This document shows positions 1-12,640 of a stretch of 64,000 nt of DNA, piece after piece. The notes beneath the pieces are model-generated. The model did no database searches. It was given only the letters and a program-made list of their open reading frames with translations, and was not told the DNA's origin. The stretch is from contig NC_079219.1 in the NCBI RefSeq assembly GCF_029633865.1, positions 18,346,463-18,410,462 of the forward strand, in the 5' to 3' direction. Position 1 is the first letter of the stretch, and each line of letters starts with the position of its first letter. The translations under genes were made by a program, and so were the position numbers. This DNA comes from Lampris incognitus (lineage: Eukaryota; Chordata; Actinopteri; Lampriformes; Lampridae).

Positions 1-1143
1 GTCATGGAATAAATTTCCACTGCTATGCTGATGATACTCAGCTGTATGTGCCTTGAGGGCTGATGATCATACTCAAATGACTAATTTAAGAGGCCTGCTT
101 GTCTGCTGTGAAAAATTGGATGTCACTAAATGTCCTACTTTTAAATTCAGATAAAACTGAGATGCTGGTCGTTGGCCCTGCTAGACACAGACACCAATTT
201 GATCAAGTAACAATAACAATCGACAACTCTGTGGTTTCACAAAGTGTGGCAGCCAGAAATCTTAGTGTTACGTTTGATCCCAGCCTTTCCTTTGATAAGC
301 ACATTAAAGAAATCACCAAAACTGCCTTTTATCACTTACATAATATAGCTAAAATTCGGTCTTTCCTGTCCATGGCTGATGCAACGACTCTAATTCATGC
401 ATTTTTTTCATTCAAACTTGATTACCGTAATGTTCTGTTTTCAGGTCTGCCACATGCTAGTACTAAGTCTTCAGATGATCCAGAACGCTGCTGCTAGAAT
501 CCTAACTAAGTAGAAAATTTGACCTTATTACACAAATTCTTGCCTCCCTTCATTGGCTTCCTGTCCATGTTAGATCAGACTTCAAGGTGCTTCTTCTGAC
601 TTATAAAATCCTAAATGGGCTTGCCCTGTTTTACTTGTCTGATCTCCTTAAACTGTACATTCCATCTCGAGCTCTCCTTTCTCAAAATACGGGGTTCCTG
701 TGTGTCCCCAAAAGTAAAAAGAAGTCAGCTGGTGGCAGGGCCTTTTCCTACTGTCCCTGTTCTTGTGTAATAAACCTGCCTGCTGCCATCAGACAATCAG
801 AGTCTGTTGAGTCCTTTAAATCCAAACTTGAAACTTTTTGCCTTAACCTACAATTAGTTGCCTTTAAATCGAGTACTTCACAACCCGTACTGCATGGTGG
901 CACTGTTGTGCTGATGAAATTATAGAGTATAGATTATTGACTATTGCAAACTGTTCTCTTCTCTCACATGTCTTTTCTCTCTCTGAATGATGTTTTCCCC
1001 TTTCTCTTATTCTGTGTAAGTGAATGGTGTGACATGAGTCTCCTCTGTGTGTACGTGTAGTCTGTCCTCCTCCCAGGTCTCCATGATGACAGTGGTCGCC
1101 ACCTGGACACTGCTTGGCATCCACCTCATCACAGTCTTTATAT
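1..1143 (+). mobile_element. L2-type LINE, 3' part, pseudogenised
   Basis: Open stretches at 99-497 and 587-925, in different frames, translate to the end of an L2-clade reverse transcriptase (LNSDKTEMLVVGP, VTFDPSLSFDKHIKEITKTA, HLHNIAKIRSFLS, then LLLTYKILNGLALFYLSDLL). A stop and frameshift near 500-590 separate them. The 3' untranslated tail (GTGTGACATGAGTCTCC...) follows and is cut by the antisense LINE at 1144. The 5' end is off the window. Confidence 0.82.
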
Positions 1144-3361
1144 TCTTTCTTCGGCAGTCCATCGAAACGATGATGACTGTGATGCAGTTTAAGCTCGGCA
1201 AGCACACCTGTGGGCCATCAGGCCCGCATTAGAGCTACAATATCATCCACATTTGTCACAGACAAATGTTGTTTGAGTTGGTCTGTTATGTCTTGCATGG
1301 TGGGCCTTATCATAGGCTTCTTGTCTTTTTGTTTAACAGCTGTTCTCAATTGCCTTGATTTATCTCAAAGCTTGATTTATGGTGCTCCACAGGAGCACCA
1401 TCTCTGTCTGTCCAGGGCCACTGTCTCCCAGCTGGAATCATCTATGCTGCAGATCTTCATGTGGCGCTTGAGCACATCTTTGAAGTGTAGCTTCTGGCCT
1501 CCCTGCTTCCTTTTCCCCTGGCACAGCTCCCCGTAGAAAACCTCTTTTGGTAGGTGGTTGTCTGGCATCCTTCTTGATTCAAGAGGGTGCAGAAGTGCTC
1601 TTTCCATCTTTCCGAGATCTCTTTCAGGTCAGTACAAAGCTTACTTCCATCTGCCATTTTTACTGGCGCTATCGTATTGCTTCTGGGCCAGAAGAGTCTA
1701 TGCATATCATTTCGATCTGCTAAGGCCTGCAGCTCTTCTGCTTTCTTGCTCCACCAGTTGTCCTTCATCACCCTAATCTCCTTCTGAACTTTGGCTTTAA
1801 TTGCCTTGAAGACCGATTGACTCCTCTCAGAGTTCTCTTTCAGGTGGGCAGTGTGAAGCATTTGCTTTTCCTGTAGCAGTTCTTGGATTGCTTTAACTTG
1901 ATCCTGGAACCAGTCAGGCGATTTTCTTTTTGGATGACCAAACACCTCTTTTGCTGAATTATAGAGCATCTCTTTCATTTGTGTCCAGCATTCTTCAACG
2001 TTACTTGCACCTGTTGCAACCCTTTCTTCATCTTAAGAGCGGATGTGATTGCTGCATCTAGTCTCATTTGATGTTCTGTGCTTGCTAGCTTGTTGCTATC
2101 CAGTTTGTTCGGTGCTTCACAGGGTGTTTTTCGTGACTTTATCTTTAGTTTCATTCGCAACTGTGTTCAGACCAGGTACTGATCAATTGAGCATTCCGCT
2201 CCATGCATCACCTTTGTTGAGAGTACTTCTAAGATTGCCCTGCGAGTCACAACGCAGTCTAACAAATGGAAATGCTTTGATCTTGGATGCATCCAGGTGA
2301 AGAAGTTCTTTTCGGGCTGAGAGAAGACGGTGTTTGTGATACACAGGTCACGCTCAGCACAGAAATTCAACATAAGGTTGCCACTGGTATTCTTATAGCC
2401 CTTGCCAAACTTTCTGATGACACCATCATAGGTTAAGTGGCCCTTGCCTATCCTTGCATTGAAGTCTCCTAAAATGAGAAGCTTGTCTGCATTTGGTACA
2501 CTGTCTGCTACTTCAGCCAATTTCTGGTAGAAAGATTCCTTGTCTTCATCTGGATACGCCATGGTTGGAGCATACACACTGATGAGTGATAACAAGCATT
2601 CTCCCCCCACAGGGACTTGGAGACTCATAATCCTCTCAGAGATTCCTAATGGTAGACTGGGCAATCTGGAAGCAATTCTATTGGTAATGGCAAAGGCCAC
2701 TCCAGCATATCTCCTTTCATCAGCCGCCTTTCCAATCCAGAAGGTGTAGTGGCTCTCTTGTATTTGTCCTTGGCCTTCAAGCCTCATTTCTTGGAGAGCA
2801 GCAATGTCAATGCAGTATCTCTCTAGCTCCTCAGCAATCAATGCAGTTCTTCTCTCAGGTCTGGTGTGGTTGTCCAAAATGGAACGAACGTTCAATGTAG
2901 CAACAGTCAGTTTCACTTTCTTGTATCCTCGACCACTGAAATTAAGACCTGCTGGCCACAGTGAACCAGCCAGGTAGTTTCTGAGCAAGCTTTTTATACC
3001 CCACCTTTTCTAGGGGCTTCCCCTTATGGGGCGGGCAGTGTTTTCCCTGAAAAGGGCTGCCCGGACACTCACACAGCTGTCTCAACCCTGTTGTTGCCCA
3101 GGATTCAACAGAGTTGCAACCATCACATGTGAGTCGCCTATGTGCAGAGGTCCCACTAGTAGCTTCCAGCTCCTTAAGCCTGCTACCATCACATTCATTC
3201 TGTCGCCATAGGACTTTGTAAACGCTCTCCTCGCAAGTGCTTTTCCCATCGAGCTCTCCTCACATCACACCTTGCACAGTAGTTAAGACAGTCGATGTCA
3301 TGCTCCCGCCGAACAGTCTCTCTGGACCTCAGAACCCATTCCTAAGCGGTAAACCATGCAT
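1144..3361 (-). mobile_element. APE-type LINE inserted antisense in the L2 tail, RT core deleted
   Basis: Minus-strand frame 2988-2167 encodes an apurinic-like endonuclease (VATLNVRSILDN, AALQEMRLEG, ISVYAPTMAYPDEDKESF, LLILGDFNARIGKG). The linker follows at 1978-1520 ([15 protein letters not shown]). Near 1520-1600 it jumps to the C-terminal [14 protein letters not shown] region and a C2H2-like finger (CDKCG..CSSNAGLMAHRC), skipping the reverse transcriptase. A 9-bp duplication tctttatat flanks it (1135-1143 and 3362-3370). 3000-3360 is the probable 5'UTR. Confidence 0.8.
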
Positions 3362-4010
3362 TCTTTATATATCTTATATATCTTCATTGTATATCTTGTA
3401 GAAATATGTGTATATATGCGTATAAATATGTAAATATATAATATCTTATTACGCTTTATACATCTTATTCACCTTCTTTATATATCTTATAAATCCACAT
3501 TATTTTGTTATCCTGTTTCAATATTGTATCCTTCTCTCTCTCTCTCTGATATGTGACTAATGTATTTTCTTGTCTCTTCTCCCATGTATGTGACTGGTGT
3601 GATGTGAGTCTCCACTGTGTCCATGTGTAGTCTGTCCTCATGTCAGGTCTACATTGGTGATGATGGTCATGTGGCTCAGGTCCTGGGCTGTTCCGTTGGT
3701 ATCTGGACACTGCTTGACATCTTCATCATATTCTTAATATATCTTATAATTCCATTATAATTCTCTTATCCTATTTCACACACAACATCCATTACACGTG
3801 TCCATCTTGGGAGAAAGATCTCTCCTCTGTTGCTCTCCCTGAAGTTTCTTCCTATTTTTCCTCCCTGTTAAGGGTTTTTTTTTTTTTGTAGGGAGTCGAG
3901 CCTTATCTGATACAAGGGTCTAAGGACAGGATGTTGCATTGCTGTAAAGCCCACTGAGGCAAAGTTGTATTTTGTGATATTGGGCTATACAAATAAAATT
4001 GACCTGACGT
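3362..4010 (+). repeat. L2-type LINE 3' tail
   Basis: AT-rich repeats followed by a block that repeats the tail seen at 1016-1140 (TGATGTGAGTCTCC..TGTAGTCTGTCCTC..TGGACACTGCTTG). It ends in GATATTGGGCTATACAAATA and TGACCTGAC, a widespread fish L2 3' end. Because the 1016-1140 segment recurs, this is a second tail copy rather than a simple continuation. Confidence 0.7.
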
Positions 4011-4907
4011 GCTCTCAAACCCCAAGAGTTGTAGGGCCTTTACATGATACAGGAGTCCAATCAACCACAGTTTCTCACAGTACTTGGGAGTAATGAACTG
4101 TAGCTTGGCCACCTTTTGCTGACTGCTCTTAATTAAAGACTGTGCGGTTGATAGTGAAGGGGAGGGGCAGGACAAGAGAGACGGGAATCTAGTTTTTTGG
4201 GTATTCCCGTCTGTGCACACGGGATGTTAAACTCTTTCATTCTGTAACATTCGGTGGGTAATTCCGTCTCACTCTTGGACCCAGGCTTAGCAAAACATCT
4301 GAGCACCATTATCATGTTGTGACTAAACCTGAAACAGGCCTCCGACACATGCTAGGTCCCATCCATTACTTGTCAGGAATGCAGCGCTAGATTAGCACGG
4401 ATTTGTAATAGTTATATCTGCAATTACAATTATCTGGATTCAAATCTAACTTGACAGTTTTTGATGAAGCAACTGCGGTATTAAAAATGTTTCACTGCAT
4501 TATGGTATCGTTGTTAATTTTCTTAACCATTCAAAGTAATGAGGCTTCCAACTAATGGACAAGCTATAGTGTCCAGCACTAATTGAGACACATTCCTTGT
4601 TCAAACATTACGGTCCTTAAAATGTGGAGGAGAATAGCCCATTTATATATCATATACCAACATGAAGATGCCGCCGAGATGAGCATTAAACTAGGAAAGT
4701 AATTCCCACATTACATCTTTTTATTGTCAACGTGTTCCAACTTCCAGTTGAGCAGTGGTAATGATAGCATTACCACTAGTTCCACTTCAAACTGCTTTCT
4801 TCTGTCTCACACATTTTATAAAACTATACTTTAGGATAGTCAAAGTATGAATACCTGGATAGTGCAAAATATTGTGACCATAAGTTCCATCAGTTAAAGG
4901 AATCCAT

Positions 4908-5267
4908 CCATCCATCCATTATCCAAACCGCTTATCATGATCAGGGTCACGGAATGCTAGAGCCTATCCCAGCAGTCATGGGCAGCAGGTGGGGAGACAC
5001 CCTGGACAGGCTGCCAGTCCATCACAGGGCCAACATATTCACATCTAGGGACAATTTAGCATGGCTGATTCACCTGACCTACATGTCTTTGGACTGTGGG
5101 AGGAAACTGGAGCACCCAGAGGGAACCCATGCAGATACGGGGAGAACATTCAAACTCCACACAGAGGACGACCTGGGATGACCCCCAAGGTTGGGCAACC
5201 CCAGGGTTCGAACCCAGGACCTTCTTGCTGTGAGGCGACCGTGCTAACCACTGTGCCACCATGCCGC
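4908..5267 (-). repeat. SINE-B copy 1 (tRNA-like head, ATGG tail), flanked by 17-bp TSD
   Basis: Reading the minus strand, the head TGGCACAGTGGTTAGCACG resembles a pol III A box and GGTTCGAACCC a B box. The tail is (GGAT)n. The direct repeat cagttaaaggaatccat occurs at 4891-4907 and 5268-5284, marking retroposition. The same family recurs at 10.0, 31.6, 39.3 and 39.9 kb. Confidence 0.85.
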
Positions 5268-5284
5268 CAGTTAAAGGAATCCAT

Positions 5285-6380
5285 AAAATAAATGTCAAAT
5301 GATCCTATTTATCAATGTATTGTGAGAAGATTTGCAGAGATTTCATTTCTATATGTTCAAAATGTCGTGCAGGGCTACATGTTTTTGAAATGAGTGTGGA
5401 GTAAGGTCACTTCGTTCACAATACTTAATCCATGCCCAAAGGCATTTGCATGAACTGCAGCAATCACATTACATTCTGGACACACAGTGGTTCTGCTGCC
5501 GGTCTTCCTGCCACACAACGATAAAAACATCAAAGAGCTTATGTGTGAAAAAGCCAGTGTGTTCCTTCAGGAAACAGCAAGGACCTTTTTTCCCCCCCTA
5601 GAAATTTTAATTTTTGTCTCCCGTTGAGTTTTTTTGTCAAGAGTCAGCCAATAAAGGTAAACTGTTTTTTTTTTCTTCCCACATTGTGGACGTTAAGTCC
5701 TGTGAGACCCTAACTGTGATTTCAGATTATACAAACATGAACTTTTTTTTGACTATAACTTAAGTGAGGTGGAAGACATAAGACCCCTTTTTACAATAAT
5801 ATCCTTTATCATTACAATCCTTATTTAACCAGGATGTCTCTTGAGGTTAAAAATCCCTTTCGAGGGACTCCTGGACCAGAGAGCACGCCATAGGCTGTAA
5901 TCAGTCCAACCATGTCAGGACAAGCTGTGAGGAGACTTAAAGGTCCCCGACACCAAGGTGAGGAATCTGTCAGAGAGACAGAAAGGAAGGCAGAGAGAAA
6001 TAGACAGGTAGATGGGTTATAAGATGATAAGAAACATTTGTGTCAGTGGTACAAGTTGCACTGATGTGCAGTAAGAGTTTATCATATCGATGCTGTTACT
6101 GCCACTGATAAATACGGTGCAAACAGTGTGATAATAAGCTGACTGTTGGTGACAGTCTCTGGCTAGGACACACACACACACAGACACACACACACATACA
6201 TACATACACACACCCTCCTTTATATACACTGAGAGGTCAACAGGAAGTTGGACAGTAGGCTAACCCTCTTACTATACATACACGCACCCTGCACATACAC
6301 ACACACGCCCCACAACCCTAGTTTAATTGATGGGTGTTTGCCCAGACTGCAGTGCCATGGAGAGTAGAAATACATGAGGA

Positions 6381-6472
<92 letters not shown>

Positions 6473-7700
6473 GTTGTATGGCTTGTAGAAGGGTGAAAAC
6501 AAGAAAACCACCAATCACCTCTCATCTCTGAGTCTACAATCATTATGAAAGAGAAGCCACTCAGGGTCAGACACAGACCCCCAAACCTAGATTCGCTCTC
6601 CCCATCTCTCTAGCCATCCATCCATCCATCTGCCCACCCTGGTTTCTGCCTGTCATTCTTGTACTTTGTAGCCGGGGGGGGGCCTGCAAGGAAGGAGGGG
6701 GGAGGGGGGGTCCTTCCTCTCTCACAGCCTGGCTCTCCTCCCCAGGGTGTATTTGATGGACTGACGCTATTATCTCCACTTCCTTCATTGCTCCTTCTTC
6801 AAAGAAGAGAGACGACTGTATCCATCAGGCTTTAGTGTGCTTAAGAGACGCCCAAGGCACTCAAGTGCTCACTCAAAGTCCATGTAAGACTTACTGGAAA
6901 GGGCTTGTGTGTGTTTGACAGAGAAGTTGATAGTAAGAATTGACTTTCATTATTAGGTGTGTATTTGATAGCTAGCTAGCTAGCTAGCTAGATTGATAGA
7001 TATATAGATAGATTGATACCTAATAATCTTTGAGATAAATCAAGCTCCGTGTATGATATGTAAATTGTCATGTACGACGTTTAAGTGCCAAAGGAAATAC
7101 ACAGAACCGGGAGAGGAAATCAGAGAGAAAAGAGAGGTTGTGTATCTGACATTTTAGGTGATTTATACAGGGCAAGAGCACATTGTTACAAGCCATGTCA
7201 ATTTGACATAGATACTCAAGAGTTGATTAGAAGCTCAACATTCGCCACACGGTATTTATAAATCTACTTCATATTATTGTTATTGGGTTTTCATTTCAAA
7301 CTGACTAATAACAGGGCAAGACCACGTGCTTCCTTAGGTGACAGACAAATAAATGTTAAGCATAGTTTGAATAAATCATAACAGGACATTTGTTACGGTC
7401 CTTGGTTTACTTATAAAGAACCAAAGGAAGAAGATGGAGCATGCACAAAGTTCGAGCTTTCAGGCAATTACTACGTATCCAGGATACAGATTTCTACCAC
7501 GGCGGGGGGGGGGGGTATCCTCTATTTTTTCCTCTATTTTATTAGAGACATGCATTGTAATGAGGATTCAATAACCTGTCAAAAGAGAAAGATGGGCCTT
7601 TTATTATAGGTGTGATTTATTGCTTCACCGTTTCTGTGATGCTAACCTAACTTTTCAGATCAATATTAACATGAATAAACCTACTAAATTGCCCCAAGGT

Positions 7701-7751
<51 letters not shown>

Positions 7752-8081
7752 TTCAATGTCACAATAATAGGTGTGTTACCCTCTCACAGTACCAGCGCCA
7801 GGAAGTTTAGAGCTGGATGACTCAGCTTACTAAACAAATCATTTCTCTTGTCTCATTAGTCACAACACACCAAGCAGTCAAGTGCTTTCATTCTGACTGC
7901 AGAGCCGCCTACAACGCTTGGGATTTCTGTTACCTCCTTCCAAGCTCTGTTATGTTTTAACAAGCCTTAACACAAATATCCTCTTCCTTCTTCTGCTTGA
8001 GCGCGCACACACACACACACCAACACATATACACACACACACACGACTTTGTCATGATTCACAGACATACACATATATATA
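5285..8081. other. Gene-free segment with microsatellites
   Basis: No coding exon recognised. It contains (AC)n at 6383-6470, shorter CA/CACA tracts at 6171-6305, a (TAGC)n run near 6970, G-homopolymers near 6674 and 7503, and (GT)n at 7706-7746. Apparent Cys/Val and Thr/His frames here are translations of the CA/GT repeats. Confidence 0.7.
6383..6470. repeat. (AC)n microsatellite
   Basis: About 44 uninterrupted AC units, preceded by looser CA-rich DNA. Confidence 0.97.
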
Positions 8082-9699
8082 CACTACCGTTCAAAAGTTT
8101 GGGGTCACATTGAAATGTCCATATTTTTGAAGGAAAAGCACTGTACTTTTCAATGAAGATAACTTTAAACTAGTCTTAACTTTAAAGAAATACACTCTAT
8201 ACATTGCTAATGTGGTAAATGACTATTCTAGCTGCAAATGTCTGGTTTTTGGTGCAATATCTACATAGGTGTATAGAGGCCCATTTCAAGCAACTATCAC
8301 TCCAGTGTTCTAATGGTACAATGTGTTTGCTCATTGGCTCAGAAGGCTAATTGATGATTAGAAAACCCTTGTGCAATCATGTTCACACATCTGAAAACAG
8401 TTTAGCTCGTTACAGAAGCTACAAAACTGACCTTCCTTTGAGCAGATTGAGTTTCTGGAGCATCACATTTGTGGGGTCAATTAAACGCTCAAAATGGCCA
8501 GAAAAAGAGAACTTTCATCTGAAATTCGACAGTCTATTCTTGTTCTTAGAAATGAAGGCTATTCCATGCGAGAAATTGCTAAGAAATTGAAGATTTCCTA
8601 CACCGGTGTGTACTACTCCCTTCAGAGGACAGCACAAACAGGCTCTAACCAGAGTAGAAAAAGAAGTGGGAGGCCGCGTTGCACAACTGAGCAAGAAGAT
8701 AAGTACATTAGAGTCTCTAGTTTGAGAAACAGACGCCTCACAGGTCCCCAACTGGCATCTTCATTAAATAGTACCCGCAAAACACCAGTGTCAACATCTA
8801 CAGTGAAGAGGCGGCTGCGGGATTCTGGGCTTCAGGGCAGAGTGGCAAAGAAAAAGCCATATCTGAGACTGACCAATAAAAGGAAAAGATTAAGATGGGC
8901 AAAAGAACACAGACATTGGACAGAGGAAGACTGGAAAAAAGTGTTGTGGACGGATGAATCCAAGTTTGAGGTGTTTGGATCACAAAGAAGAACGTTTGTG
9001 AGACGCAGAACAAATGAAAAGATGCTGGAAGAATGCCTGACGCCATCTGTTAAGCATGGTGAAGGTAATGTGATGGTCTGGGGTTGCTTTGGTGCTGGTA
9101 AGGTGGGAGATTTGTACAGGGTAAAAGGGATTCTGAATAAGGAAGGCTATCACTCCATTTTGCAACGCCATGCCATACCCAGTGGACAGCGCTTGATTGG
9201 AGCCAATTTCATCCTACAACAGGACAATGACCCTAAACACACCTCCAAATTGTGCAAGAACTATTTAGAGCAGAAGCAGGCAGCTGGTATTCTATCGGTA
9301 ATGGAGTGGCCAGCGCAGTCACCAGATCTGAACCCCATTGAGCTGTTGTGGGAGCAGCTTGACCGTATGGTACGCAAGAAGTGCCCATCCAACCAATCCA
9401 ACTTGTGGGAGCTGCTTCTGGAAGCGTGGGGTGCAATTTCTCCAGATTACCTCAACAAATTAACAGCTAGAATGCCAAAGGTCTGCAATGCTGTAATTGC
9501 TTCAAATGGAGGATTCTTTGACGAAAGCAAAGTTTGATGTAAAAAAAATCTTATTTCAAATACAAATCATTATTTCTAACCTTGTCAATGTCTTGACTCT
9601 ATTTTCTATTCATTTCACAACATATGGTGGTGAATAAGTGTGACTTTTCATGGAAAACACAAAATTGTTTGGGTGACCCCAAACTTTTGAACGGTAGTG
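8082..9699 (+). mobile_element. Complete Tc1/mariner transposon, DD38E type, copy 1
   Basis: 1618 bp bounded by inverted termini cactaccgttcaaaagtttg and its complement, with TA duplications at 8080-8081 and 9700-9701. It contains one full-length transposase frame and no internal interruption. The 3' outer inverted repeat is accompanied by short subterminal sequence shared with the copies at 19.5 and 21.5 kb. Confidence 0.96.
8494..9537 (+). CDS. Tc1/mariner transposase, intact, DD38E
   Basis: 347-residue transposase that would cut and paste the surrounding element. The N-terminal paired-like helix-turn-helix pair covers about residues 1-110 ([12 protein letters not shown]-like [12 protein letters not shown], then [12 protein letters not shown]), with a basic GRPR-type hook at 59-62. 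The catalytic domain shows D154 (WTDESKF), D244 (QQDNDPKH) and E283 ([11 protein letters not shown]). I count 38 residues between D244 and E283, not the 34 of classical Tc1, which places it with the DD38E (Intruder) group. No frameshift or stop. Compared with the copy at 19634-20677 I count five residue differences, including KHGEG here against KHGGG there. Start chosen at the MARKREL Met conserved in all copies. Confidence 0.95.
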   Translation: MARKRELSSEIRQSILVLRNEGYSMREIAKKLKISYTGVYYSLQRTAQTGSNQSRKRSGRPRCTTEQEDKYIRVSSLRNRRLTGPQLASSLNSTRKTPVSTSTVKRRLRDSGLQGRVAKKKPYLRLTNKRKRLRWAKEHRHWTEEDWKKVLWTDESKFEVFGSQRRTFVRRRTNEKMLEECLTPSVKHGEGNVMVWGCFGAGKVGDLYRVKGILNKEGYHSILQRHAIPSGQRLIGANFILQQDNDPKHTSKLCKNYLEQKQAAGILSVMEWPAQSPDLNPIELLWEQLDRMVRKKCPSNQSNLWELLLEAWGAISPDYLNKLTARMPKVCNAVIASNGGFFDESKV

Positions 9700-9728
9700 T
9701 ATATATATAATAGATAGATATGTGTGTG

Positions 9729-9901
9729 TGGAACTTTGTTAAAAGAAACACTCAACAGTAGGGAAAGTACTCAACAAATAAGGAGCAAAATAATCCAGAT
9801 GATTGCTTATGGCATGAAACAGGCTTGTACTGCTATGAATTAGTTTTTTTCCCCCCTACATCTATCTTAATATTCCGCTCCTCATTTGTTGAGCACTTTC
9901 A
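9729..9901. mobile_element. Hairpin MITE (AACTTTGTTAAAAG family), degraded
   Basis: Left arm aactttgttaaaagaaacac followed by the gtgctcaac/aaggagcaaa block; an imperfect inverted right arm (gctcctcatttgttgagcac) appears at 9876-9900. Same family as 10266-10408 and 44881-45039. Confidence 0.6.
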
Positions 9902-9946
9902 TCAATACCACTGATGGTGTCCAAACAAAAAAAACAAAAAAAACAC

Positions 9947-9949
<3 letters not shown>

Positions 9950-10008
<59 letters not shown>
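9950..10008. repeat. (TA)n microsatellite
   Basis: About 29 TA units directly abutting the SINE-B tail. Confidence 0.97.
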
Positions 10009-10011
<3 letters not shown>

Positions 10012-10215
10012 ATCCATCCATCCATTATCCAAGCAGCTTATCTCGATCGGGGTCACGGGATGCTGGAGCCTATCCCAGCAGTCATTGGGCGGAAGGCAGG
10101 GAGACACCCTGGACAGGCCGCCAGGCCATCACAGGGCCGACACATTCACACCTAGGGACAATTTAGTATGGCCGATTCACCTGACCTACATGTCTTTGGG
10201 CTGTGGGAGGAAACA
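10009..10215 (-). repeat. SINE-B copy 2, head-truncated
   Basis: Begins with the (ATCC)n tail and runs through the family's conserved middle (CCTATCCCAGCAGTCATTGG, ACATGTCTTTGGGCTGTGGG), then stops before the tRNA-like head. Confidence 0.8.
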
Positions 10216-10265
10216 TATAATCCAGTCAGTCAAGTAAATTCTTTATGAGACAGAGGAGCGAAAAT

Positions 10266-10408
10266 AACTTTGGTAAAAGAAACACTCAACGTGTGTGGAA
10301 AGTGCTCAACAAATAAGGAGCAAAACAATCCAGTGAATCAAGTAAATTCTTTTGCTCATTATTTGTTGAGCACTTTCCCTACTGTTGAGTGTTTCTTTTA
10401 ACAAAGTT
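10266..10408. mobile_element. Hairpin MITE, complete
   Basis: 143 bp in which the first ~55 bp (aactttggtaaaagaaacac ...) is the near-complement of the last ~55 bp (... gtgtttcttttaacaaagtt). Flanked by TA and (TA)n. It has no coding capacity and a spacer of about 30 bp. Confidence 0.72.
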
Positions 10409-11241
10409 ATATATATATACACTGATTATCACAGCCAGTCATAACATCCGTGCTTTCATTTCCTGCCTTCTTACTATCATATTGAACTCCATTTTAATTT
10501 CCTTATTCATTTTCTACACATTTTTTGTTTTCCCTTTTTCCATCAAGTCGCCTTGTGTGGCTGCTTCGAACGTATTCCTTTTTATTTTTTGTTTGTTATT
10601 CTGATGGGTTTTTTTTTCTTACTGTGTCTTTTATTAGAATGGAGGGGAAATCCTTTAACAAACTCCTTTGGGATTGTTATCTGACCAGTACAGATTTGTA
10701 GCTTGCTTCTCTGATGTGTGTGTGTGTTTTTTTAATACTCATGTTTGTTATATTTGTTTGATTTTTTATTTTATCATTGAAAATAAAATTAATGTTTGAA
10801 TCTGCACAGTTTACATGGAGGAATTTTACATTTTGCTCCGTTGTCCGCACCAAAAGAGCTGCCATAAAACCTACAAAATGAACTGGACTAATTTACAGTC
10901 TACTTCAATGTTTTGCCACTTTCTTTTGTAACCATCTGCAGATCTACACATGATATGAAAAAATGCTATACAAACATTCGATACGCTTACAATGTAAACC
11001 TACGCTACAGTTCAACGGCTTGTTTGTTTTCCATCTCAGCTACCATCTCCAGAATCAGTTTTTCGCCCTCTCATTTCTTCTGGACATCAAAAACATGTTT
11101 ATTTGCTTTGTTCAGTCAAGCAGAATATGTATGTAAGGTCACCATGCTGTTCTCATGCTGCTAGAACTGGATGGACTTCCATAACCTCTGCTCCCCATGC
11201 TGACTCTAGGAAACTCCCACATCACCACACTGCTGTTTGTT

Positions 11242-11324
<83 letters not shown>

Positions 11325-12514
11325 CCACTGTTACCATCTCCCACAGGGTGACATTGTTTTGTGAGAGCCACACCAACTGAGCAAGCCACAAACTGAGTAA
11401 TGGACAGACCCGGAACGGACTACAGCGTGAAGTAAAGGGAGGTTTTTACTTTGATTTTCTTCATATCTTGGGGGGTAAAAAACAGTGCCCTCTTGAAGAA
11501 GCTAGCAAATGCAAACAAAGGATATAATACCCTTAACTAAAAATAAATGGAAACACTGAAAAAAATAACTCAGATTGGCATGTCTATAGCAGCACGTCTA
11601 TTGTAATATGATATATGAAATGATATGCAATATATAGAGAAATGGCACAAAAATACTCAAATCATGCCAATAGATTTCACATATATCTATATGAATTACT
11701 AAAGCAGAATGCAAACATCAATATGTTGCAAGTTTTCCTTCCATAGTCTCCTATAGCCAGTGAAATACACAACACAGGTTGATACATCCCGCAGCATTAA
11801 ATGAATGTTTGAATGCGGGTATTTACAGGTGTGCAAGTATAGATTTGTGCTCCTGACTCTGTCCGGTTCAGTAGCAGTCATTTAACCAGCATTTTGTTGA
11901 TGTTTGTTTAGTCTATCTGTGACTTTTGACTTCCTTGATGTAACTTAATTACATCTACTTCATTTTCACAAAACGTAGGTACATTAGTTTATTTCTGATT
12001 CTCTATTGGTGTCACAGGTAGGACTCTATTGCTGGATGTATTGTTGCTTTATTTATCTTTTCTCATTATTTCATAATATTATGTTTCACAAAATAAGATA
12101 CACACTTTTATTGCAGGGCACCACCCTGTCAAAGGATCTCTCTCTCTCTTTCCAACCCATTTCCCACTGCTGTGCACTCCCAAACCATTTAGCAAGTACA
12201 GTTGGTGTGAATATGACGCACGTTGAGTCTCCCTTCACCTCCCCATTCTCTCTCAGGAGGCTCCTGCTGTGTATCACTTCAGTCACTGCAGTGGGTGCAA
12301 ATGTACTGAGATAACAGCTGACAAAACAGCTGTATTACATACATAAACATTCATCACGCTGAGAGGGTCTGGCAAACACTTCCATTTATGCTCCAACAAC
12401 ATCCAAGCCTAATCCAGATAAAGACAAGGCATCTTTGCATAGCTTTAATAGGCCTACCAATTTTCTTCTTCAGGTAAATTTCTTTATCTGTTCATTTGCC
12501 CCGTTACATTTTTA
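10409..12514. other. Gene-free segment
   Basis: AT-rich, with one long (GT)n at 11243-11322. I see no exon, transposase or recognisable repeat family; short frames here lack splice context or similarity. Confidence 0.6.
11243..11322. repeat. (GT)n microsatellite
   Basis: About 40 uninterrupted GT units. Confidence 0.97.
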
Positions 12515-12640
12515 TGCCCCCCCTTTATGCCCCCCCCCAATTGTACTTGGCCTATTACCCCACTCTTCCGAGCCATCCCAGTCACTGCTCCACAACCTCT
12601 GCTGATCCAGGGAGGGCGCCATACTACCCTGCTGTTGGCC
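12515..12640 (-). repeat. SINE-A 3' fragment fused to an RTE LINE
   Basis: Matches the inverted 3' half of SINE-A (AATTGTACTTGGCC, CTCTTCCGAGCCATCCC, GATCCAGGGAGGGC) and then passes without a break into the RTE leader (CTGTTGGCCAGCAGG) seen also at 23053. Confidence 0.7.

Noticed and set aside
6220-6543. Cys-Val and Thr-His rich frames at CA/GT tracts here and at 11.2, 14.4, 31.8, 40.0, 42.4 and 59.6 kb
   Set aside because: Translations of dinucleotide microsatellites, not genes.
8515-9436. Antisense frames inside the transposase genes (also at 19735-20656)
   Set aside because: They recur in each copy purely as reverse-strand shadows of the conserved transposase.
12006-12314. Possible additional CARMIL exon left of exon 2
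   Set aside because: Frames on both strands lack the PH-domain continuation expected after the VENKVL-like block and lack paired splice sites.
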